Part shown: piece after piece, positions 19,803 through 29,532 of the stretch
Position numbering within the stretch: the stretch's first letter is position 1
Layout: each line of letters opens with the position of its first letter
DNA from: CAYPPG01 sp964412555
Lineage (GTDB): Bacteria > Hinthialibacterota > Hinthialibacteria > Hinthialibacterales > Hinthialibacteraceae
Length of the DNA stretch: 64,000 bases
Direction of reading: 5' to 3'
Assembly: GCA_964412555.1 (NCBI GenBank)
Contig: CAYPPG010000006.1
Coordinates: 124,001 to 188,000 of the forward strand
Program-made: the position numbers and the translations under genes
The notes under the pieces: model-generated
Database searches by the model: none
Told to the model about the DNA's origin: nothing
The model's input: only the letters and a program-made list of their open reading frames with translations

Positions 19803-20758
19803 CCATCGCTCATCCTCATGATCGATTTTTTCGCAAAACCTTTTCTAATATAGAAATGGTGGAAGATGTTCTTTTTAACAATCTTCCTGAAATTGCACAA
19901 TATATTCAACCACAGAGTGTCGTAAGTACGGGTGAATCGTTTGTCAGTTCAGAATTAAAAAATTATGTATCTGATATGTTATTTCGAGCAAAATTGCATG
20001 AGGGCGATGAGGCTTTTCTTTATATTTTGTTTGAACATAAAAGTCACCCAAAATCGGACATCGCTTTCGATTTACTTCGTTATATGGTGCAAATCTGGGA
20101 GAAACTGCGGAAACCGAAAATAGTGCGTCCGTTTCCTTACATCATTCCCATTGTATTTTATCACGGTAGAGACAACTGGCTTGTACAGACAAACTTTCGC
20201 AGTCTTTTTCGTGGAGTAGAAGGATTGAATCCTTATGTTCCCACATTTAATTATTATCTTTATGATTTATCCAAATATAAAGATGAAGCGATCAAAGGCA
20301 CACTCTTGACTCGGATTTATCTACAAGTGTTTAAGCACATATTTGAAGATGATTTTGGAGAGAGATTTATTCATATGTGCAGATTGCTAAGGATGTTGGA
20401 AGACAAAAATAGCGTTTTGGAATTTCTGCAAACCGCATTAGAATATATAGGCAATGTATCGGATAGCATTAATAAGCAACAAGTGATTGAAGCGGTTCAG
20501 GTAGCATTACCGGATTCAGGAGATGAACTTATGCCAACATTATTCGAACAAATAAGAGAAGAAGGTCGCCTGGAAGAAATGCGGGATACAATTCAATGGG
20601 CGTTGGAATTGAGATTTAGAAACGAAGGATTGACTTTGGTTCCATATATCGAAAAGATAACATCCCGTGAGCAATTAGAGGAAACAAAAAATATAATCCA
20701 AAAAGCAAGAGATTTTGACGAAGTAAAATCGTATATTCATAGTATATTTCTAAAATAA
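19799..20758 (+). CDS. Rpn-family recombination-promoting nuclease / putative transposase (PD-(D/E)xK)
   Basis: 319-aa protein of the Rpn/YhgA-like family: PHDRFFRKTF at the N-terminus, then SDMLFRAKL, and FEHKSHPKSDIAFDLLRYMVQIWE, which supply the Asp, Glu and Lys of the PD-(D/E)xK active site. The C-terminal third is helical, variable and charged, as usual for these proteins. Some Rpn proteins have been shown to act as DNA endonucleases, and they are often mobile. The gene is visibly more AT-rich than its neighbours and sits with a 4-bp ATGA overlap inside what otherwise looks like a sugar-acid operon, which suggests later acquisition. The role here is unknown. Confidence 0.82.
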   Translation: MTIAHPHDRFFRKTFSNIEMVEDVLFNNLPEIAQYIQPQSVVSTGESFVSSELKNYVSDMLFRAKLHEGDEAFLYILFEHKSHPKSDIAFDLLRYMVQIWEKLRKPKIVRPFPYIIPIVFYHGRDNWLVQTNFRSLFRGVEGLNPYVPTFNYYLYDLSKYKDEAIKGTLLTRIYLQVFKHIFEDDFGERFIHMCRLLRMLEDKNSVLEFLQTALEYIGNVSDSINKQQVIEAVQVALPDSGDELMPTLFEQIREEGRLEEMRDTIQWALELRFRNEGLTLVPYIEKITSREQLEETKNIIQKARDFDEVKSYIHSIFLK

Positions 20759-20802
20759 TAAGTTAATTTAATTTTATATTTAATAGGTATGAATTCTAAA
20801 TT

Positions 20803-22113
20803 ATGAAAATAAATCAATCTGCTGAATTATACAAACGAGCCTGCTGTGTCATCCCCGGCGGGATTTCCAGCAACGTCCGGGCGAACTGGGAGCCGCTACC
20901 GATGTTTTATGAGCGTGGGGAAGGTTCCCGTGTTTGGGATGCCGACGGCAATGAATCTATCGATTATGTGTTGGGAAGGGGGCCGCTGCTGTTGGGGCAT
21001 TCTCCGAAAAAGGTTCTCGATGCGGTGAAAGAACAGTTCGATCGGGGGCTGATGTTTGCCGGGCAGACGGAGTTGGAAATCCAGGTTGCCGAGAAAATAT
21101 GCGAATTGGTTCCTTGTGCGGAAATGGTGCGGTTTGGCTCCTCCGGCTCCGAATCGGTTCATGCGGCTTTGCGTTTGGCGCGGGCGTATACCAACAGAAA
21201 AACGATCCTTCGGTTTGAAGGCCATTATCACGGATGGTTCGGAAATATTGCGTGGAATTATGCTCCTTCACGTGATCAAGCCGGGCCACGGGAGAAGCCG
21301 AATTTGGTTCGTTCGTCACTCGGCCAATTGGAGGAAGAAGGAGCACACCTCACGGTTTTACCGTGGAATGATTTGGCATTGGTGAAGAATTTGTTCGATA
21401 AACAAGGGGATGACATTGCAGCGGTGATTACCGAACCGGTCATGTGTAACTATGGTGCGATTTCTCCGCAGCCGGGATTCTTAGAGGGATTGCGGGAACT
21501 TTGCGACCAATTCGGTGCGCTGCTGATTTTCGACGAAGTGATCACGGGGTTTCGGGTGGCTTTGGGGGGCGCGCAGGAACTCTTCGGGGTGACGCCGGAT
21601 TTGGCCACTTTTGCCAAAGCGATGGCGGGGGGAATGTGCATCAGCGCTCTGGCCGGCAAGGCGGAGGTTATGCGTCTGTTCGGTGAATTGAAAACCGTTC
21701 ATTCAGGAACATACAATGCGAATCCACCGGCAATGGCAGGCGCGTTGGCTGCCTTGAATGTTTTAAGTGATCAAAATGGAGCAGTCTTACAGAAGGCACA
21801 TACCGCTGCACAGTCTTTGATACAACAATTTAATGATTTATCTCAACGAACGTCACTGCCTTTGATGATCCGCGGTGTACCGCCAGTTTTTCATACATCC
21901 TTACTTCCGGTTGATGCGTTGCCTGTTGTGGATTATCGGACGGCACTGCAAACCGATTCGGCAATGACGCGGAATTTTTGGAAAGAACTGCAGGAACGCG
22001 GAGTACGTATCACTCCGGAAGGACTTTGGTTTGTGTCGACAGCGCATACTAAAGAAGATGTTCAACAAACAATGAAAGCGGTAGATGAAGTCATTCATGT
22101 CTTAGAACGATAA
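20803..22113 (+). CDS. Class III PLP aminotransferase, glutamate-1-semialdehyde aminomutase-like
   Basis: 436-aa fold-type I PLP enzyme. Landmarks are PGGISSNVR near residue 18, LGRGPLLLGHSP, FGSSGSESVHAALRLAR, YHGWFG, the IFDEVITGFR Asp box near residue 245, and TFAKAMAGGM with the PLP-binding Lys near residue 270. It resembles HemL, but a dedicated HemL would normally be found with porphyrin genes. Here it follows sugar-acid genes, so a catabolic or modifying aminotransferase is more likely, and I withhold the hemL symbol. The next gene follows with a gap of 14 bp. Confidence 0.82.
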   Translation: MKINQSAELYKRACCVIPGGISSNVRANWEPLPMFYERGEGSRVWDADGNESIDYVLGRGPLLLGHSPKKVLDAVKEQFDRGLMFAGQTELEIQVAEKICELVPCAEMVRFGSSGSESVHAALRLARAYTNRKTILRFEGHYHGWFGNIAWNYAPSRDQAGPREKPNLVRSSLGQLEEEGAHLTVLPWNDLALVKNLFDKQGDDIAAVITEPVMCNYGAISPQPGFLEGLRELCDQFGALLIFDEVITGFRVALGGAQELFGVTPDLATFAKAMAGGMCISALAGKAEVMRLFGELKTVHSGTYNANPPAMAGALAALNVLSDQNGAVLQKAHTAAQSLIQQFNDLSQRTSLPLMIRGVPPVFHTSLLPVDALPVVDYRTALQTDSAMTRNFWKELQERGVRITPEGLWFVSTAHTKEDVQQTMKAVDEVIHVLER

Positions 22114-22127
22114 AAGAGGTGATCCGG

Positions 22128-24680
22128 ATGAAGTTTCAAATTATGATAGTCAATGTGTTCGCCGTGTTTCTTTCTCTTTGTGCAGTCGGTCAAGAAGAAT
22201 CATCCAGTAAACAACGGTTGTTCGAAAAAGTGTTCGGCGACGCGGTCATCTTGGATGCGGCGATGTATGAAAAAGTAAAAACCGGCGAGGCCGGCGAACG
22301 TTTCTATGTCGATGTTGATGAAAACGGCAAGCCGGATGAGGTGTGGTTTATCGATACGGCTACGCGGCATCCGGAACAGTATCGCCCACTGCTCGTGCGT
22401 GTTATCGATGAAGACGGGGATTTGCAGGAAGGATTTGAGCCTGATCTTGATAGTGATCTCTATATTGCCGATTGGAAGGCGGATGGCACGGTGGATGCCG
22501 TACTCGACTACACCGATTGCGATGGGGATAACGATGTGGACGAAATGGGCATGTACTTTTTCGGGGGAACGCATGGCTATTTCGGGGAAGACGTTTTAAG
22601 AGTGTGGTGGGGGCGTGATGTCGGCGACGACAATCTGCTCTGGTTTGACATTGCCTATACCTACAATCAAACGCTATGCCAATACCGCACTCACTTCGGA
22701 GGAGATGAATTGTTTGCGGCTTTTGCGATTCCGGAATCGGGGGAAGAATGGACGCCGTTTTTCGAGAATCCGTTTCTTTTTTATGATCTCGATGATGACG
22801 GCGTGACCGAAGAAGTATTGCGAATTTCCGGAATCGATAATTATGTGGAGTGCATTCGACATAGTTTCGATGCGGATGACGATGCGACGTGGGAATCCCC
22901 GCGCGATTTCGATGTATCCCTTACAGCCTGGGCACCGGGAGCTTTTTGGACGGATGAAGGAGAGGGAAGAGGCCGTTCGAACGTTCAATTTGATGAGACG
23001 GTTGAAGAACGAACGGTTATTCGCGGGATTCCGACCGGTCCGTTTGTTCGTTTTGATGCCGCGCGGCAATTTGCGCGTCCGGTTGTGTGGGAACGCATGA
23101 TGCTGACCTGGGATGAAAACGATCACAATGTCGATGGCCAGCGCCATGCCGATGCGAATGAACGTTGGGAAGGATTGATCACGCATGGGAATGACGATTT
23201 CCCGCAAGTCGGCGGTCCGAGCTGTGGCCCATATAACAAAAGGTTTGAGTTACTATTGAAACCACAGGAGAAAGCGCGATTTTACTATCATCCCGCCGAC
23301 CACCGAATTCACCTTCTTAACGCAGATCGGGTGTGGATGGATGTGGATTATGATTACGATGATACTGTCGATATGCAATATAAAATGTCGGATACTGATC
23401 AGGACGGGATTCTCGATACCTGGATTCTCGATATCGACGCCGACGGGACGATGGACGATATCTGGCACTGCTCAGACCCGAAAATCAAAGAACTCGATTG
23501 GAAATGGAATGAGATCCATCCTGTCCAGACGGAAACATTGAAAACGGTTCCTAAGGAAACCATGGCGTTGAATCAACGATTGTTGGAAGCCTTGAAAACA
23601 ATGAATCAGGATGCTTCCGAAAAGGCAACCATCTCTATTCAGGAGGTCGATGATCAACTGCTGCTGAAAGTTTTTTCCAGCGACGAGGGCGCATGGTTCT
23701 ATATTTCTCTTTATAAAAATCGTTTGATTTATCATTTGAAGCAACAGTATGATTCCGCCAAATTTTGGGATCAGTTCAATGCAGCGCGGTCGGTTGGCGA
23801 TATTTGGGAGATGCGCTTGATTGTCGAGGAAGAGTTCGATTTCACTCAACCATTGCCGGAAGTTGACCAATGGTTATCGGATTCATTCCTGGCCAAGATG
23901 AAAGAACCGTGTACCGCCTGGGCGGAGGATTGGGTGCCCCCGAATATCGGATGGGAATCGGAAAAGATCGCTTATCGTGTGTATTGGGGGCAGTTCGATT
24001 TCTTTGGGAAAAAGAAAGATTGTCTCTTGTATCCGACGATTGGCGGAAGAAGCTATCATGATGAAACGGAATGGGGGATCGATGCCCTCTTGGTGGGGGA
24101 AACCGTCGGGAGCGGCGGTGTGACGTTGTATGTTAACGGGGAAGTATATCCTGTCATGAATCCGGCGGGCAAGGGAGATATTGAATTTACAAAACGTCTT
24201 GTCTCTCATACGGAAGAACAAGTCACGATCGAATTGCTAGCAGAAGGAGTCGGGCCGGAAACGAATCCATATACCGTCAAATTTCATTGTTCCGCACTAG
24301 CGGGGCGGACAGATTCTCCTGTGGAAATTCTCATTACCGGCGGCAATCCGGATGACCGGCTTGAACTTGGAATCGGATTGACCAAACTCCCGCAAGAAGA
24401 TGTTTCTATTGATCCGGAAGCAGGGATCATGGGAGTGTGGGGATGCCAGACGCCGGTGATCGGCACGATTGGGATGGGGATTTTGTATCCTCCGGAACGA
24501 TATAAGCGATTTGCCGATTTGCCACAAGAAAATCAAGTCGTCATCGATGTCGAGCGTAACGAACCGCTGGTGTATCACATCCAATGCGATTGGCTGCGCG
24601 GCCGCCGTTTTTGCCGCTGTCCCTCAGCGCAGGATTGGTTTGACGATTTGTGCGCTTTTGCTGAGAAATTGTCATTATGA
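22128..24680 (+). CDS. Secreted protein with Ca-binding-type D-x-D repeats and DUF4861-like C-terminus
   Basis: 850-aa exported protein with a signal peptide ending LCAVGQ. The N-terminal half carries acidic loops of the calcium-binding style: DVDENGKPDEVW, DEDGDLQEGF, DLDSDLYIADW, DCDGDNDVDEMG, DTDQDGILDTW and DIDADGTMDDIW. The C-terminal ~250 residues (KIAYRVYWGQFDFFGKK, GIDALLVGETVGSGG, LGIGLTKL, and a final CPSAQDWFDDL) resemble DUF4861, which is linked to polysaccharide utilisation. ATG 22128 follows an AGAGGTGAT RBS; an in-frame GTG at 22119 overlaps that site. The stop overlaps the next gene (ATGA). A role in carbohydrate or uronic-acid processing at the cell surface is inference. Confidence 0.65.
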   Translation: MKFQIMIVNVFAVFLSLCAVGQEESSSKQRLFEKVFGDAVILDAAMYEKVKTGEAGERFYVDVDENGKPDEVWFIDTATRHPEQYRPLLVRVIDEDGDLQEGFEPDLDSDLYIADWKADGTVDAVLDYTDCDGDNDVDEMGMYFFGGTHGYFGEDVLRVWWGRDVGDDNLLWFDIAYTYNQTLCQYRTHFGGDELFAAFAIPESGEEWTPFFENPFLFYDLDDDGVTEEVLRISGIDNYVECIRHSFDADDDATWESPRDFDVSLTAWAPGAFWTDEGEGRGRSNVQFDETVEERTVIRGIPTGPFVRFDAARQFARPVVWERMMLTWDENDHNVDGQRHADANERWEGLITHGNDDFPQVGGPSCGPYNKRFELLLKPQEKARFYYHPADHRIHLLNADRVWMDVDYDYDDTVDMQYKMSDTDQDGILDTWILDIDADGTMDDIWHCSDPKIKELDWKWNEIHPVQTETLKTVPKETMALNQRLLEALKTMNQDASEKATISIQEVDDQLLLKVFSSDEGAWFYISLYKNRLIYHLKQQYDSAKFWDQFNAARSVGDIWEMRLIVEEEFDFTQPLPEVDQWLSDSFLAKMKEPCTAWAEDWVPPNIGWESEKIAYRVYWGQFDFFGKKKDCLLYPTIGGRSYHDETEWGIDALLVGETVGSGGVTLYVNGEVYPVMNPAGKGDIEFTKRLVSHTEEQVTIELLAEGVGPETNPYTVKFHCSALAGRTDSPVEILITGGNPDDRLELGIGLTKLPQEDVSIDPEAGIMGVWGCQTPVIGTIGMGILYPPERYKRFADLPQENQVVIDVERNEPLVYHIQCDWLRGRRFCRCPSAQDWFDDLCAFAEKLSL

Positions 24681-26815
24681 AAAATTTTAAACTTGTAATT
24701 TTTATTCTTTGGGTATGGATTTCTCCTGTTTCCGCGTGGGAAGGATTCGAGTGGGAAACGTGGCGGGAAATCACAGATGCTCAATCGGTTGTCGCCGAAT
24801 CTCCGCAAGCTGGCCTATCTACTCTATTTCCATTGCTTAGCACAGACGATCCTTCTTCTCCCGATATCGATTCCATCAAGCAATGGGAAGAGAAACGGGA
24901 TCGAATAGTAAAAGTGTTGCAACAATTTATTGGTCAGCCCGAATCCTTGCAACCGTTGCCATCCTTGGCGCGGATGGTGAAGGAAGAGGATTGTGGCACA
25001 TATCATCGCAGACACATTCGGATTCGATCAGAAAAAGATGATTGGATTCCGGCTTATTTGTTGATCCCGAAGTCGTTGCCCGCTTTTCCCTCACCGGCGA
25101 TGATCGTTCTCCACCAGACGGTTGCACAGGGGAAAGATGAACCTGCTGGTATTGAGGGGAATCCGAAAATGGCGTTTGCGCTTGAACTTGTTCAGCGCGG
25201 CTATATTTGCATAGTTCCCGATATGATCGGATTTGGTGAGAGAATTCCATTCGGCGAACAACCGTATCACGGCGCGCATGATTTTTATCGAAAACATCCG
25301 AAATGGTCGTTCTTCGGGAAAATGATCTGGGATGTCCAGCGGATTGTGGATTATCTATTGACGCTGCCGGAAATCGATCCGTATTGCATCGGCTCGATCG
25401 GGCATTCGCATGGCGCGTATGGAACAATCTTATGCACGATCTTTGAACCGCGAATTTCGGCCGCGGTGGTGAGCTGTGGATTCACGACTTTGCGCAGCGA
25501 TCCATCGCCGAATCGTTGGAGCCATTTGACGGCATTACTACCATCCCTTGGTTTTCATGTGGATGATGTTTCTCAAATCCCCTTCGACTGGCATGAAATC
25601 ATCGCCTGTATCGCTCCCCGCCCTTATTTCAATTGGGCGACGCTGGATGACAAGATTTTTCCGAATACCGAAAATTTGAATGAAATATTCGGGCAATTGG
25701 AGGGAGTGTATTCTTTGTATGGCGCGAAAGACTTTGTGCAATCTCATTTAGTCCCCGGTGATCATGCGTTCCCGAAAGAGGGACAGGAACTCGCATATAA
25801 ATTTTTAGACCAGCATCTTGATCCCGGACTAGTGTTGGCCTATGACGATAATATACAGAAAAAAAGCCTTGAAACCTGGGAAAAGCATTGCCGCGATATC
25901 AGGGAAATGCTGATTCATGATATCGGTCCTGTCGATCCTCCTCGACTCAGCACGGATTACGAGGTTTTGAATACGCTTGCGAGAGACGGTTATCTTGAAA
26001 AGAAGATCGAGTATTTTGTGGCTCGAGATGAACCGATTACTGCCTATTTACTCATTCCCGACCAATTGGAAGATGAAAATCCGGCGATGATCGTGTTTCA
26101 TCAAACGACGGAATTTGGCAAAGAAGAAGCCGTTGGCCACAAAGGGCGTGAGAGTATCCACTTCGGACCGGAACTGGCCAAGCGGGGATATATTGTCCTG
26201 GCTCCCGATTCGATTTGTGCAGGTGAGCGGATTACGGAAGCGGGAGCGTTTGATACACGCGATTTTTACCAGCGGTATTCGACTTATTCTGCCATGGGGA
26301 AAATGATCCAGGACGGACGGCGGGCGATCGATATGTTACAATCTCTTAAAGAAGTCGATCCGAATAGAATCGGAGCCATTGGCCATTCGTTGGGAGCCGA
26401 AGAGGCTATGTTTGTTGCAGCGTTCGATGAACGTATCCAAGCCGCTGCTGCCAGCTGCGGCTGGGCGCCGTTCGCGGTCGAATCCAATCCGGAACGCTGG
26501 GCGCGCGATCATTGGTTTTCCTATATGCCGAAACTGCGAATCGATTTGCGTGCTGGGCGGCTGCCGGCATGGGATTTCGATGATGTCATTTGTTTGATCG
26601 CACCGCGGGGGTATTTTAATTACCAAACCGAAGATGACACGATTTTTCCGGAGGGAGATGCAGCGCATGAAATGACAATGTCGCTTCTTCCTATTTGGGT
26701 ATGGTTCAACGCCGAAGAGAATTTGCGTAGTATTCTCGAGCCTGGACCGCATGATATTCAGGATGGCGCAAAATCTCAGATTTATCAGTGGTTGGACAGA
26801 ATATTGAATAATTAA
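24677..26815 (+). CDS. Secreted tandem alpha/beta-hydrolase (two acetyl-xylan-esterase/dienelactone-hydrolase-like domains)
   Basis: 712-aa protein with a signal peptide (ends PVSAWEG) and two homologous alpha/beta-hydrolase domains. Domain 1 (~95-375) has LIPKSLP, ALELVQRGYICIVPDMIGFGER, nucleophile elbow GSIGHSHGAYG, DDKIFPN (acid) and PGDHAFP (His). Domain 2 (~435-710) repeats this with LIPDQLE, LAKRGYIVLAPDSICAGER, GAIGHSLGAEE, EDDTIFPEGD and PGPHDIQ. Both nucleophile serines and candidate acid/His residues are kept, so both domains may be active. The family includes carbohydrate esterases (CE7/CE15-like). It is translationally coupled to the upstream DUF4861-like gene, pointing to a shared polysaccharide-related role. 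Confidence 0.8.
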   Translation: MKNFKLVIFILWVWISPVSAWEGFEWETWREITDAQSVVAESPQAGLSTLFPLLSTDDPSSPDIDSIKQWEEKRDRIVKVLQQFIGQPESLQPLPSLARMVKEEDCGTYHRRHIRIRSEKDDWIPAYLLIPKSLPAFPSPAMIVLHQTVAQGKDEPAGIEGNPKMAFALELVQRGYICIVPDMIGFGERIPFGEQPYHGAHDFYRKHPKWSFFGKMIWDVQRIVDYLLTLPEIDPYCIGSIGHSHGAYGTILCTIFEPRISAAVVSCGFTTLRSDPSPNRWSHLTALLPSLGFHVDDVSQIPFDWHEIIACIAPRPYFNWATLDDKIFPNTENLNEIFGQLEGVYSLYGAKDFVQSHLVPGDHAFPKEGQELAYKFLDQHLDPGLVLAYDDNIQKKSLETWEKHCRDIREMLIHDIGPVDPPRLSTDYEVLNTLARDGYLEKKIEYFVARDEPITAYLLIPDQLEDENPAMIVFHQTTEFGKEEAVGHKGRESIHFGPELAKRGYIVLAPDSICAGERITEAGAFDTRDFYQRYSTYSAMGKMIQDGRRAIDMLQSLKEVDPNRIGAIGHSLGAEEAMFVAAFDERIQAAAASCGWAPFAVESNPERWARDHWFSYMPKLRIDLRAGRLPAWDFDDVICLIAPRGYFNYQTEDDTIFPEGDAAHEMTMSLLPIWVWFNAEENLRSILEPGPHDIQDGAKSQIYQWLDRILNN

Positions 26816-26921
26816 TCGATGCCTGCGAGGGTAGGTGACAAATCCGGAGAGAAAGAGTAAAATGAATTTTCATTTTTGACTTTTGGGAATGAGTGAAAAA
26901 AATAACGAGTGGAGTGAAGGA

Positions 26922-28061
26922 ATGAAAAAAAGTTTAACTATCGTCCATTGTTTTGTTGTCGCCTTGTGTCTTCTTTTGGGTTTTGCCGGCTGCGGTACGA
27001 TGTCGAAGACGGGTGGAGATGGTAGGGGGGATGTAAGCAGCATCATGATCCATCAAATCGTTATTATCGCTGACACCTCCATTTCGATGAGCGTTGACAA
27101 AAAGAAAATACAGGAAACGGATTTCTTGAATTTATTTATTCGTTCCATGCCGGAAGGAGAGTATGGTGCCGGATTCATGGTCTTTAACGACAAGGTTAAG
27201 GTGTTGAATGCCGTATCTCCGTTTAATCGAAGCGGCTTGTTGGGGAATGTCGGCCAGCTGGTCGATATGAGCGGCGATACAATGATGGAATTGGCGATTC
27301 AGGAATTACAAACCGAATTGGCGGAATTCGGCGGCACAACGGCGGTTCTCTTGGTTTCCGATGGAATCGATGTGGATGAAACCGCTGTCATGAGAGCCGG
27401 AGCGGAGTTGCTGGAATCCTATGAAGGACGACTTTGTTTCCACACAGTTCATATCGGGACAGATGAAGCAGGTTACGCTCTGTTACGTAGAGTTAGCCAG
27501 TGGACAGACTGTGGCAGCTATCGCTCCATCAATCAATTACCTACATCCGATGCAGTAGGAGAATTCGTGCTCGAAATCTTTACTGGAATTCGCCCCGCAA
27601 AACCGCCGGTGGAAGAGAAGGAAGAAGTAAAGGCTCCTGACGATTCGGATGGAGACGGTGTTCCTGACTCCAAGGATGAATGCCCCAATACCCCCAAAGG
27701 GGCAAAGGTGGACAATCGCGGCTGCTGGGTATTGGATGACCTCCATTTCGAATATGATAAACATACCATCAAACCGGTCTACTATCCGCTGTTGGATCAA
27801 GTGGCAGAGGTCTTGGAGAAGAATGAAGATGTCAAGATTCAGATCGACGGTCACACTGACGCAATCGCATCTGAACAATACAATCAACAACTTTCCGAAA
27901 AACGGGCTAATGCAGTGCGGGAATATTTAATTTCCAAAGGTATCGATGAAAGCCGTTTACGCACAAAAGGGTACGGGGAAAGCAAACCAATCCGGCCGAA
28001 CGATTCAGAAGAAAACAGAGCCTTGAACCGGCGGGTGGAATTGACGGTTATGAACGAATAA
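26922..28061 (+). CDS. VWA-OmpA lipoprotein with TSP3-like calcium linker
   Basis: 379-aa outer-membrane-type lipoprotein. Lipobox LLGFAGC is near residue 25. Residues ~45-215 form a von Willebrand A-like domain with the MIDAS start DTSISMS and GGTTAVLLVSDGID. A short DSDGDGVPDSKDECPNTPKG segment (thrombospondin type-3 style) leads into an OmpA C-terminal peptidoglycan-binding domain: HFEYDKHTIKP, IDGHTDAIASEQYNQQLSEKRA, RVELTV. Such proteins tether the outer membrane to peptidoglycan. The VWA domain implies Mg-dependent binding of another protein. ATG 26922 begins the basic-hydrophobic signal; the in-frame ATG at 26883 adds a hydrophilic tail and is unlikely. A strong terminator follows at 28129-28160. 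Confidence 0.85.
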   Translation: MKKSLTIVHCFVVALCLLLGFAGCGTMSKTGGDGRGDVSSIMIHQIVIIADTSISMSVDKKKIQETDFLNLFIRSMPEGEYGAGFMVFNDKVKVLNAVSPFNRSGLLGNVGQLVDMSGDTMMELAIQELQTELAEFGGTTAVLLVSDGIDVDETAVMRAGAELLESYEGRLCFHTVHIGTDEAGYALLRRVSQWTDCGSYRSINQLPTSDAVGEFVLEIFTGIRPAKPPVEEKEEVKAPDDSDGDGVPDSKDECPNTPKGAKVDNRGCWVLDDLHFEYDKHTIKPVYYPLLDQVAEVLEKNEDVKIQIDGHTDAIASEQYNQQLSEKRANAVREYLISKGIDESRLRTKGYGESKPIRPNDSEENRALNRRVELTVMNE

Positions 28062-28128
28062 TACATTGGATGAATACCCCTGTTGGGTGTTGGGGCTTTG
28101 GATGAATTAACTTGTATTCAGTTGAATA

Positions 28129-28160
28129 CCCCCTATCCGGATTTTGGATAGGGGGTTTTT
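28129..28160 (+). terminator. Rho-independent terminator after the VWA-OmpA gene
   Basis: CCCCCTATCC (28129-28138) pairs perfectly with GGATAGGGGG (28146-28155) around a 7-nt loop, followed by TTTTT. It lies 68 bp after the stop codon and also separates this gene from the convergent DUF4380-like gene. Confidence 0.93.
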
Positions 28161-28272
28161 GATGTGATTACATGAAAAAAAGATACACTCTAGTGGAATT
28201 CATTTCTGTATACGTTTCATTGGTGGGATGAAAAGGTTTGATTCAGCAATGCATGATAAAGATGAGCCGATT

Positions 28273-29265
28273 TTACTTGAGATATGTCGACGTTTTCTCC
28301 ACTAATGGTAGTACTTTCGCATCGATATCGGCTTCCTCTTTTCCGACATCGGCTTTGAAAAGAAACCATTCTTCAGTGTGCTCAACAGTGCCTCCGCCGG
28401 CTTCGAGTTCCGTCAATGGCCCAAGGGATTCCAGTTCGATAAACTCTTCATTCGTGAATGTTTCCGCATTGCAATTATAATCCGGATACACAGCGGTTGG
28501 ATCGAAGGGATGCCGTTTGATGAACAGATCTCCTTTCAGCGTATAGGCCATCCATCCTTTTGTGTTCATAATTCCAACTTTCTGTTTTTTCGAATTATTC
28601 GGATCTTGCTGCAGTTGAATGTATTTCGGTCCGATAATCCAGCGTGGATCGCTTAAATCGGTATAATGCCACATCACCAACGGCCGGGCGGGGAGCAAAT
28701 AATCGGGATGAGGCCGGTATTCTTCCTGCGGGAAAATACCACGGCCGTTCTGTGCCATGACGGTCAAACACCACGGAGAGAGTGTGATGTCCCATAAATT
28801 ATGATTGATCAGATAGTGTTTTAGAGTGACTTGGTTACGGTCCGGATGAAGGGTAATTTCGAATTTTTTGGATACCCGTGTTTCTTCTTCGACAGGTTGA
28901 ACGATGGTCAGCATTTTGCCATCCCATTCATAGGGAACCGGTGAATTGTCGAGTGCATAGGTGCGTGGCATAGCTTCCGGAGCGTGCCACAACCGGTGCC
29001 CGCCGTAACTGCGCCACTCGTCTCCCCCCGTTTTCCCGATTTCTTCTTCAAATTCCTTAAATAAATTTTGGCCGCCGACAAAACCGCAGCGAATGACCCT
29101 TGGACCTACATCGGTTGTTACGATGATTTCGATTTCACCGTTGCTCAGTTGGATGCAGTTGGGCCAACCTGCGTAGGATACTTTTTCCATGGTTACCGGA
29201 CCTCCTATCGTAATTGCTGGGAAAAGAAACAAACATAAGAATAATGTGCTTAGACGCATCATCAT
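28273..29265 (-). CDS. Secreted DUF4380-like (galactose-mutarotase-fold) protein
   Basis: 330-aa exported protein; N-terminal MMMRLSTLFLCLFLFPAITIGG is a signal peptide. The body has IIVTTDVGPRVIRCGFVGGQN, then GGHRLWHAPE near residue 92, ITLHPDRNQVTLKH, and LSPWCLTVMAQNGRG, which fit DUF4380, a mutarotase-like beta-sandwich often found near sugar-metabolism genes. It is transcribed against the VWA-OmpA gene and separated from it by a terminator. No catalytic assignment can be made from sequence alone. Confidence 0.7.
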   Translation of the reverse strand: MMMRLSTLFLCLFLFPAITIGGPVTMEKVSYAGWPNCIQLSNGEIEIIVTTDVGPRVIRCGFVGGQNLFKEFEEEIGKTGGDEWRSYGGHRLWHAPEAMPRTYALDNSPVPYEWDGKMLTIVQPVEEETRVSKKFEITLHPDRNQVTLKHYLINHNLWDITLSPWCLTVMAQNGRGIFPQEEYRPHPDYLLPARPLVMWHYTDLSDPRWIIGPKYIQLQQDPNNSKKQKVGIMNTKGWMAYTLKGDLFIKRHPFDPTAVYPDYNCNAETFTNEEFIELESLGPLTELEAGGGTVEHTEEWFLFKADVGKEEADIDAKVLPLVEKTSTYLK

Positions 29266-29380
29266 ACAATACTCCCTTCTTTTTGATAATCTGTATGCAT
29301 TGACGAAACTACTTTACAACAACACAATAAGAATGAAAAGTAGGGTTGGAAATAGTGGACAAGAAGAGTGGGTAGTACAT

Positions 29381-29457
29381 GTAGGGTGGGCTCAATCTAG
29401 CCCACCACTTGATAGTGATCATGATCTATGATGGGCTACGCTTTGCTTTGAGCCTAC
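29381..29457 (+). repeat. Palindromic intergenic element
   Basis: GGTGGGCT (29385-29392) pairs with AGCCCACC (29399-29406) over a 6-nt loop; an outer GTAGG (29381-29385) may pair with CCTAC (29453-29457). It lies in the 267-bp divergent gap between the DUF4380-like gene and the uracil-DNA glycosylase and resembles the other palindromic elements in this window. Confidence 0.6.
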
Positions 29458-29532
29458 ATTGTTACCCAACACAAAAAAATATTCCTACAATTCTCATCCT
29501 CGTAATGCAACAATCCCTTTTTAACGAGTGAA

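Noticed and set aside
20803..22113. Naming the class III aminotransferase hemL
   Set aside because: Motifs fit the superfamily, but the context is sugar-acid catabolism and no porphyrin gene is near, so a specific name is unsafe.
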